This document shows positions 1 through 8,700 of a stretch of 36,106 nucleotides of DNA, in pieces. The position numbers were made by a program, and so were the translations under genes. The stretch is taken from positions 2,154 to 38,259 of the forward strand of contig NW_003132889.1 in assembly GCF_000003605.2 (NCBI RefSeq). Reading direction: 5' to 3'. Each line of letters begins with the position of its first letter. Position 1 is the stretch's first letter. The notes beneath the pieces are model-generated. The model did not search any database. It was not told where the DNA came from and saw only the letters and a list, made by a program, of their open reading frames with translations. This stretch comes from Saccoglossus kowalevskii (lineage: Eukaryota; Hemichordata; Enteropneusta; Harrimaniidae).

Positions 1-371
1 TTATGCCGAAGATTTATCATCAGCAAAATTGTTCGATCACAAGTTGTATAGGTCGAAGAGCCTCTTGCAGTCAACAATGTAATACAATGTAATACAAAAA
101 TTGCGAAAAGCTGCAAGTGTGAGCACAGTTTCTTCACATTGAGAAAGTTGAATACATATATGGGCAAGAGAGATTGACATCTCTAGCTTTACTCCACATT
201 CATTGTGGGTTCATAAAAAGAAAATTTAGTCATTGTAGTAACACCACTGCTAAACACCACTGTATGAATATTATTTTATCGTCCCCTAAAAAACAGATTT
301 ACAGTGAACCAAAAAATGTACATACTGTAAGAAACTTGGTGGTATGCCATTGGTTAGTGCATTAGGAGATT
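1..371. other. Upstream flank, probably more decayed LINE
   Basis: No gene is supported here. The stretch leads directly into a recognisable LINE C-terminal fragment and may be more of the same element, too decayed to read. The 63-codon open frame at 174-365 has no recognisable motif. Confidence 0.4.
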
Positions 372-1056
372 AGGGGCTCCGATTATTCGGAGATCATCGA
401 GAGGGTACAGACAAAATTTGTCAGATATCTACTTAACATTAATAGTTCTACAAACAATGTAGCAGTGTTGGATGAATGTGAAATGAATGTGCCATTATGC
501 TGTGTTTATTTCATATTGGTTAAAATTACTTGAACTAAAAATAGCTGGAACCCAAAAACTTGTTGACGAGACTGACAGACTTACTTTGGAAATCCACATG
601 AAATATCTTCTGTTCAAATATGGTTTCGGCATTATCTGGTTTGAAAAACAAGTTAGGGATACTGCAAATTTCTTAGAGATATTTATTCAAAGAATAAAAG
701 ATTGTTGTCAGCACGAATAGCATGCCTCAATTTCACAATCGTCCACGCTGTGTACTTACTGGAAAAATCAAAGTAGTATTAGAACCTGAGAGATACTTAA
801 ATCTGAGAGATACTTAAATTTATTGGCAAGCAATTATAGTCTAAAATATATAGTGACGAGTTTTTGCTGTTTTGGCCATAAACCTAATGTTGAATTAGGT
901 AGACACACAAAAATACCGTTAGGTCAAAGAATTTGCAGTTTTTGTAGTAATACGTTTGAATTTGAAGAGACGGAAAATGAAATTCACTGTATTTTTATAT
1001 GTCCATTTTATAATGATCTAAGGGATTATCTTTCGCCAATAACACTATGCAATTAG
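372..1056 (+). pseudogene. LINE (non-LTR retrotransposon) ORF2 C-terminal fragment, frameshifted
   Basis: Three frame segments read in order as the region after the reverse transcriptase of a LINE ORF2. At about 375-540 the frame reads SEIIERVQTKFVRYLLNI, then a short NNVAVLDE stretch, which resembles the usual 'IE.VQ..F...LL.....T.N.AVLGELG' region. After a frameshift near 530, 487-720 contains YWLKLLELKI and LLFKYGFGIIW, the next conserved blocks. After further damage, 823-1056 has ELGRHTKIPL followed by a C-x2-C...H-x4-C zinc-knuckle-like pattern (ICSFCS ... EIHCIFICPFYNDLRDY), typical of these C-termini. At least two frameshifts and several stops make it non-functional. It is a 5'-truncated copy, as LINE insertions usually are. 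The family was assigned from protein pattern only. Confidence 0.8.
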
Positions 1057-1335
1057 GCAAATACTGGCAGTCTAGGCTCACTTCTTGGCTCCACAAACGA
1101 CAACACCACTTATCAACTAGCCCTGTATCTATCAAAAGCTTTCAAGCGACAAGATGAATAATGGATATGAATCCAGCTTAAACTAGTACCATATGTTTAC
1201 ATGGATGTTGCACTGTTTTTAAAACGTGTTATGTACTTTTCTATCCAATACATTGTAAATACTTTTTTTGTACGATAGCCTGAGGCCCTGTACTGGAATA
1301 AATAATAATAAATTACATAACAATAAATTGACTAC
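1057..1335 (+). mobile_element. LINE 3' UTR and A-rich tail
   Basis: This follows the LINE C-terminal fragment. It ends in a phrase containing GAGGCCCTGTACTGG and then an AATAAATAATAATAAATTA-type simple tail (about 1290-1328). An AATAA-repeat tail after a LINE ORF2 is the expected 3' end. The exact boundary is approximate. Confidence 0.55.
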
Positions 1336-3674
1336 CGGTAATACTAAAATGAATAATAATTACAGAGATTTTGACACGAAATTGTGCCACTGCTATGTGT
1401 GCTAACATCTGTGAAGAGCGTGAAAACTTGTGAGTAAAATTCTACCTTGAAATGCTTAGACAATAATGCTAAGATATGTACAATCTTGTCTTTTTTGTGT
1501 ACAACAATTTGTCGTAGTGGATCTAGGGTGTGCGTGTGTGTGTCTGTAGGTGGGGGATGGCTCAGGAACCCCTTTCTCTAAAATGGTAAAATAGTTGATA
1601 TATAACACAAAGTAAGCCAATAAACCATTTTCCGTTCAAGGCACTGCGAGAATCACGCGTTATGCATGAAATCGAACGTAAAAACAGGACAAACAAAGGT
1701 CATTGCGTCGTAGTGGCGTCAAACATCGCGTGGGATTCGACAAATGCGAAAATATTTTGGGGGGAATTTCCATGCTTAATAATGAAATAAAATGTTATTC
1801 TATGTATAACCTTGTTTCTCATCTGCGCGAGACTTCGATACTTTGATCATGATACTCCCATGAAAATGCAACTTGGGTTTGTTATGCGGCGGGCGGAACA
1901 AAAATTAATATAAAAATAATTTTTTTTTAGCAATTTTTTGCAGTCGGCGGGTGCGAGAAATTACGCTGAAATAAAATTTTATTTTTATTTCATTTTCGGC
2001 TTCTGTTCATTCAGCGGGTTCGCGAAACAAAGGATAATAAATTTGTTGTTTTCGAACCCCCTATTCAAAAGTACTGCATGACTACGGGCCTGAAACTATT
2101 CATGAAACAGGGATATTTACAACATGTAATGATTTGTGTTTTTGAATGGGATGATTGTTTTGCTCATTTCTGTTGATGTGATCTACTAGTATTTTCAAGT
2201 GTTCACATTCTGTCATACACCTCAGTCTACTATAACGATCATGTTATCTTACAATCCTTGGTACAGTCAATTCTAAGTATAAACATGCCTTTGTTGATTT
2301 CTGTGCAACACGGGGTGAACACATGATGTACCGAGTAATAGTAGGTTTAATATATACTCATTTGCATCAGGAGAAATTCCTCAACGGTTGCAAAGTTTAA
2401 CCGAAGCAGTAGAAAAACAGTGTCACAGTTTTCATTTCATTCTAATTTGCGGATAACATGGTCCATGTATAAACTTGACCACATTTCAGGCAATATTGTA
2501 GTTGAAGAGACGAAATATACTTTGACAGATACAAAAAAAACAAAACAATGAATTTTATAGTTATGAGCTTCTGAAGTAGCCGTTTGCATGGACCGGGAAG
2601 GGAAACCGACTGGTTAGTCTATTATAAAGAAACCAAGTTGCCAACCGATGTGTACTCTAGCTATAAATGACAATACAACATACTTAGTCTAGTAGCTCTC
2701 ACTATTTCCGCTCGGCGTTTTCTTCTCAGCGGCTTGGCAAGTCGCGTAGTTAGCAGACGACCATTTTTGTGTTGTCGGTAAACCTTTCCTAATTGTATCG
2801 CTTGGTGGCGCAATCAGTACTGACTGTATGTTGGCGACTTTTTTTACTTGTCAGAAACGGCGACGGAGAAGAGTTTTGATTTTAGCGAAAACATTATTTT
2901 ATTCAATTCGAACACAATAAATAATAAAATTAAAAAAATAATAATAATAACAATAATACTAAAGGATCCCTTTTTTGAATACATTTAAAAAAATAACAGG
3001 GTATATTTGAATATGATAAAGTGTTTAGTTTCAGACCCTGTCAATATAATCATTCCAAAAGCCAATTAAACGAATATGCAAACGATATTTATTAAAGACT
3101 TCATCCATATTACCATTTCGTCTATTTTAAAATGATCTATATGGGTAAATTATTTATACGAGCACAGCATTACTAAATTTGTTTTATTATATCTATGCAT
3201 AGCAGATAATGCTCAGTTGAGTCATAAATGGAAATTTTCATATTTGTGATTAAGATTTGTGTCAAAATGCCACCACTTGACATTTCTTACCTAGACCATC
3301 ATGCAGTACAAACGCAGAAAAGCACAATGATTATCAATATTATATAAATTTGGCAATCGCATGTACATAATTTAAAATATGAATTTTATAGATAATTCAA
3401 AAATAAACATTGTATAGTAACTACTGTATAATCTGTAAAAAAAAATTAAAATGATACAAAGGGGATGTTGTTTCTATTAGACCATCCACACATGGTGAGA
3501 AATGTTAAATGTTTGGTTCTTAATTGTTCAAAATGTATGGCTTCTATTAGAGATACAGCTGCTTATACAAATTTTTCTAATTCTTTATCGATCTCTTAAA
3601 AAAATGAATTATAATGGCAGACATCTGCCACAGATTACACACATACACATCCCAAAAATTATAGTCAGTAATAG
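1336..3674. other. Intergenic, no gene recognised
   Basis: No exon with a recognisable protein signature was found. There is a short TG run near 1528-1545. An A/T-rich inverted stretch with two GGCGGGTG/GGCGGGCGG-like motifs lies near 1885-2030, and runs of A/T near 2930-3000. A more GC-rich patch at about 2690-2870 is listed separately. Confidence 0.5.
2622..2870 (+). promoter_or_regulatory. TATA-containing GC-richer patch, possible promoter or LTR
   Basis: In a very AT-rich neighbourhood, TATAAA-like words at about 2622 and 2660 are followed by a clearly more GC-rich, CpG-containing stretch (2700-2860, for example CCGCTCGGCGTTTTC). This is what the 5' end of a transcription unit or the R-U5 part of an LTR can look like. 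No paired LTR, primer-binding site or downstream ORF could be established, so the call is weak. Confidence 0.2.
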
Positions 3675-3977
3675 AAAAGACATATCAGAACATATCAGCT
3701 TTTCAAAAATGATATAAAACAAGAAGTCTACATAGATCAGCTTAATGATAGACAGGCAATCAGAATTCTAAGCAAATTCAGACTGAGCAGCCACAAATTA
3801 CATATAGAAACAGGTAGGCATACACGACCAAAAACAAATATTGAGGACAGAAAATGCATCAAGTGCCAAGTCATAGAGGATGAAGTGCACTTTATCACAG
3901 AATGTGTACTTTATGAATCTGAAAGACAGGAATTATATTCCTTGTTCAATGGTATCAAAAACAAGTCATTGAAAATG
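3675..3977 (+). pseudogene. Second LINE ORF2 C-terminal fragment
   Basis: The frame from about 3675 reads through KRHIRTYQLFKND and RQAIRILSKFRLSSHKL, then ETGRHTRPKT, RKCIKC and EVHFITECVLYESERQEL. This is the same C-terminal LINE block (GRHT..., C-x2-C, H-x4-C) as at 823-1056, but the sequence differs enough to be a separate lineage or insertion. In-frame stops occur upstream (a TAG just before 3675). The reading stops being LINE-like at about 3977, where the hairpin-ended repeat copy C begins. The open frame then runs into that repeat by chance up to 4067. Confidence 0.72.
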
Positions 3978-4773
3978 ACACAGTCCCCGTCAAAATTTTT
4001 GAAAGTTCTCTTTGTGCTCGTCATATTAAAGGGGAGGGGTTGTTGCAAGAGTGTCCTTGAAACTTGAGTTCCAAGTGGCGTATACAACAGATTGTTCATT
4101 TACATAAAAATATGTGTTCCATGTATGTAGTAGTAATATGGCCAAAAATAAAAACAGCCGATATTCGGCCATCTTTGATCTGATTATGAAACATACTGAT
4201 ATGTATGATGTATGTGCCAAATACGAATGAAAATGGTACATAAATTGTGGAAATATAGTAGTAAGGCCAAAAAGTCAGATGGCTGTGAATCAGCCATCCT
4301 TGACCAGATTTTGAAACAAATTGTCATGGACATGCATCCTAACATGTATAAAGTACATGTATGTGCCAAATTTGAATGAAAACTGACAGAGCACATCCAA
4401 GATACCGCATAAAAATACAAAAACAAGATGCCTGCCAGTCGACCATCTTTGATCCAAATGCGCAATAAAGCGTCATGGACATGTATCCTAACATGTATAA
4501 TCTATGTACCAAGTTTGAATGACAACTGACAAAGCATGTCCAAAATACAACATTTTCAAAAAACAAGATGGCTGCCAGTCGGCCATTTTGAATTGAATCG
4601 CTAAACCACTGCATGTGCATATGTCCCACATAAGGTACTAGGCACGTGCGAAGAATGAACGGAATCCGTCCAAGGGATTCTGAGATACGACTCCGGACAG
4701 ACGCACGGATGCACAGACAGACGGAGACCGAATTATAAGTCCCTGTTTTCGGACTTCGTCCGAACAGGGACTA
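3978..4773 (-). mobile_element. Hairpin-ended repeat, copy C
   Basis: One end is TGACACAGTCCCCGT at 3978. The other end (4738-4772) is a strong hairpin whose arms are AGTCCCTGTT and AACAGGGACT with an inner CGGAC/GTCCG pair. Beside the hairpin is a run of CAGACGnACG-type repeats (about 4690-4730). Between the ends lie repeated units with imperfect palindromes such as AAGATGGCTGCCAGTCGGCC (near 4565), each followed by a 'CCAAGTTTGAATGA' phrase. The same architecture recurs at 8391-9252 and 32536-34711. No coding capacity is seen, so it is a non-autonomous element. It interrupts or abuts the LINE fragment. Confidence 0.7.
4738..4772. repeat. Terminal hairpin of copy C
   Basis: This is a 35-base inverted repeat: 4738-4747 (AGTCCCTGTT) pairs with 4763-4772 (AACAGGGACT), and an inner CGGAC pairs with GTCCG around a TTC loop, with a two-T bulge. 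It forms one extremity of the repeat. Confidence 0.8.
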
Positions 4774-5639
4774 ACAAGGACAAATTTATATCTCTTATGA
4801 ATGCCCATGCCAGACAACAATTACTGGGGTTAATTAAATATATCAAAACAGCGTATACACACTTTTTGTTTTGTTTGTTTTTAACTTTATTACCTTCTAC
4901 ATGTATAGAAACCAAAAAAAGAATTGTCAAATTTTCTTTAACGTTGTAATAAAGCGATATTCTATAAAAGGAACAAAATTTATTGTAAGTTATAAATATA
5001 AACAATGTTTATAATGATAAGATTTGTGATTAAATGTCACATTGTGATTGGCTGGAACGTACATTGTCAACTCTTGGTGGCGATGTTCAAAATACACTAA
5101 ATTAAATTAACGTAAAATTTAGCATAGAACACATTATCTAAATGATAAAACCGTGATTTTAAAACCCACTGAATATGACTGAAATGGTAAATAAGTGAAA
5201 TTTAAACCCAAAATGATACACACTGCTGAAAATTTGTGATTCTGATTCACACCATGATTCTCAAATTATAGTGATACTGTAAGATACACAACACTTTCTA
5301 AACAATTTATTTTTGTTTGACAAATACTTTAGTATTTGAAAGAATTTAGTGATAGAATATGATAAAGGAAAAAAATGAGAGAGCGCCCTCAAGACAACTA
5401 TGAGATGAGACTTGTGTACAGTCTCTTGTGTTTTGATGCTTTTTTCAATAAAATAAAATATTATGCAAATATGTAACTAGCGAAAGCCGGGTTACTGCAG
5501 TAAACAGCCTTAATTTTACTGAAAACAATGAAAAACAAACAAGAGTCAGCAAGTCAAGCACTATAAATAAATATAAATATAATGCATGAATCTTTCAATT
5601 AAAATAAATAAAATAATTGCAATTGTAAATTGTTTCTTT
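4774..5639. other. 3' flank / 3' UTR side of SRA1
   Basis: This stretch lies downstream of the SRA1 stop codon on the minus strand and part of it is presumably 3' UTR. One minus-strand AATAAA (plus-strand TTTATT at 5306-5311) lies about 330 bases past the stop and is a possible polyadenylation signal. It could be chance in such AT-rich DNA. No other gene is seen. Confidence 0.4.
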
Positions 5640-5762
5640 TCATCCTTCTGTTAATTTCACATTTTTGTCTTTGTGAGCTTCTTCAGATTCTTGGGGTGGT
5701 AATGGCAGTATTTTTTTAGCTTCTTGTATTAACCTCTTAACTCCAACAATCCACTGACTAAC
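5640..5762 (-). CDS. SRA1: SRA1 exon 6 and stop
   Basis: The acceptor is TCTATTATCTAG (ends 5763). The exon encodes VSQWIVGVKRLIQEAKKILP, then a short polar tail ending VKLTEG and a TGA at 5642-5640. VSQWxVGVKRLI is near-identical to the vertebrate family C-terminal helix. It joins exon 5 in phase 0. Confidence 0.96.
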   Translation of the reverse strand, partial: VSQWIVGVKRLIQEAKKILPLPPQESEEAHKDKNVKLTEG

Positions 5763-8700
5763 CTAGATAATAGACAACAGTATTTTATAAATTGATTCAA
5801 TAGCTGGGAACTACTATCTACTGTAACATTAGCCTTTGATCAATTACTGAAGTAGGAGGTGTTTGATTGGTTCAAATCTCTTTCCTCTTCCAGAATAATA
5901 CTAACTCGGCATATAAAGCAGTACACAACATGAAGCAGGGACGTTGGAAACAGACCGTAAATTGAGTCTCTTCAGACACATGATCTCATCACATGACTTA
6001 TCTCAGACACATGATCCCATCACATGACTTACCTCAGACACATGATCCCATCACAGGGCTTACCTCAGACACATGATCCCATCACAGGGCTTACCTCAGA
6101 CACATGATCACATCACATGACTTACCTCAGACACATGATCACATCATGTGACTTACCTCAGACACATGATCACATCCCATGATCCCATCACATGACTTAC
6201 CTCAGACACACCATCACATCACATGGCTTACCTCAGACACATGATCCCATCACAGGACTTACCTCAGACACATGATCACATCACATGACTTACCTCAGAC
6301 ACATGATCACACCACGTGACTTACCTCAGACACATGATCCCATCACATGACTTACCTCAGACACACGATCACATTACATGGCTTACCTCAGACACATGAT
6401 CACATCACATGACTTACCTCAGACACATGATCACATCACATGACTTACCTCAGACATATGATCACATCACATGACTTACCTCAGACACATGATCACATCA
6501 CATAACTCACCTCAGACACGTGATCAACCATCATTGCTATATGAATATCATTGGCTTTGTCGTATTCACTTCTTGATAATGCTAAAATATAAACAACACA
6601 AAGTAAGAGAATGGGTAATCATATACACTTGAGACAACAATTATATATTGTATATTATAAATTATGCATAAACATATATAAATATTTATAATCTTAGTAG
6701 TTACACAGTCAGTAACACCAGCTGTTCCAATTGAATGAGTCTCATTTTTATTTTAATGAAACTGCTTCATATGAAAACAGTTGGGTTTATAAATAAGTAT
6801 TAGAAGTATATTTATAAGTATGAACATCAGATTAATGATCCACAAAAACAATAATATTTAAAACTTATATTTAAAGTAGATTTTTAAATAAAAGAGAAGA
6901 AAATCTCAATCTCATCAAAAATCTCATCTAAAATAGAAAGAAAATTTTTATGATAATTTTTATGATAAAACACAGCTTCCCACATTGATTTGGGAAACAA
7001 AATTTACCCGAATTTTTATTCTGATCATTATATGACACTTGTAAATGATAGATAAATACATGCTTTGACTTGCCTTGTGATAACTGGTATGTTTTATTTT
7101 GCACTTCAGGTGATAAAATACTCTGCTTCCACATATCAGATAATATATTCAGTTTTTTATTAATATCATCGGCCACTTTGGACTGGAAAACAGGTAAAAT
7201 AGAAAAATTAGGTATTGTTGTTAAGGTTAAGTTTTTATTACATGTATAATGAAATATTAAACCAGATGAAAAGCATGTGCAAAAGATAAACTTCTAATTC
7301 AGCACTGTCTGGTGTGATGTCTGAAATGCCATCAGAAATTAGTAAATCTAAGGTCATTCACCTTTATAAATTCTTGACACTTTGATAATACTTCTCTAAA
7401 TTTGATTAAACAGTCTTCTTGTAAATTGGATGTCTCTGTTTGATTACTTGAATCACATTCTGTTTCAGTGATCTCAGCTGATGATGGTTGTACTGATGGT
7501 TGTACTGATGGTTGTATTGATGGTTGTGATGAAAGAGGGAGTGATGGTGGAGGCATAGTTGGATTAGTACTTAAACCAACTGCAGCAGGTAATCCAGTTG
7601 ACTCTAAAAAAAAGAGTTTGTGTTCAGTTTACAATACAAGGTTTATGTCATTGAATTATTAAATTTGTATTTTATTGTATTTTATTGTATTTTATTATTA
7701 AAATTTGGCAGTTAACTCTTCATTCATATATTTTATCATTAAATTTGTAAATTTAATATATATATATATATTTTTTTATACACATGTATTTACAATTTCC
7801 ATTTTTTTATTAAATTAATTAAATTCAGGTAAAAATGCACTGTCACTCACATGGTAGACTACGATGATTCACATGCCTGTATTTAGAAACAATGTGACAC
7901 AATTTTTAAAATCTTTGTTCATCTTGACCACGATGACATCTATTTGGTATCTTTTTATTAAATTAAGCTAGAACTTTGTTTACTCACTTCTAATTAAAAT
8001 AAATTCCTAAACTGTGTTTTAAGTCCTGTTTTTCAGTTGGACATCCATATTTGATGTTCAATTAAAGCAAACATCATTGGAATAACATCCATAAATTTAG
8101 GTCAATATTATTACATGTAATACTTGAGCAAAATGTTCACAATAATAAAGTACCAAAATGTTTTATAACATAATTATTCGATGGTGATACCCCCATGCAA
8201 GGTGGTTCAAACTTCGATATTTTAAAATCCATTTACATTGGCGTACCTAGTTCACATCTGTTTTTCTCTTACTGTGATGTGTATGTGTAAATGGACACAA
8301 AGAACAGTTGTGAACATAATATATCAGTCACACTTAATTACTTTTCAACACAATTAAAATATCAATTACAGAAAAAATATTAATTAATAATAACAAGCCA
8401 TGCATGGCACAGTCCCCGTTAGTTATCATACATGTATATACAGTACAAGTACTTGTCATATTGGGAGGTATTGCCCTGGAACAGCATTAATTAAAACAAA
8501 ATGGCCATCAGTTGGCCATTTTATATCAAATCATCAAACCAATATATCTGTATAACTGTGACATAACGTGTAATGAATATATAAAATTTGAAGATCAGTC
8601 AAAGCATGTCAGAGATATGGCTCTAGAATCACATTCATTAAAACAAAATGGCCACCAGTCAGCCATTTTGAATCCGAATCTGAAAAACAAAATGACGTGC

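Noticed and set aside
5973-6512. CRISPR-like array
   Set aside because: Units are contiguous with no spacers, in an animal gene, and clearly derive from the SRA1 exon 5 junction.
6928-7073. Extension of the SRA1 exon 4 reading frame past the GC donor
   Set aside because: The sequence after TYQLSQ loses all similarity to SRA1, while splicing at GC restores the conserved ALSRSEYDKANDIH continuation in phase.
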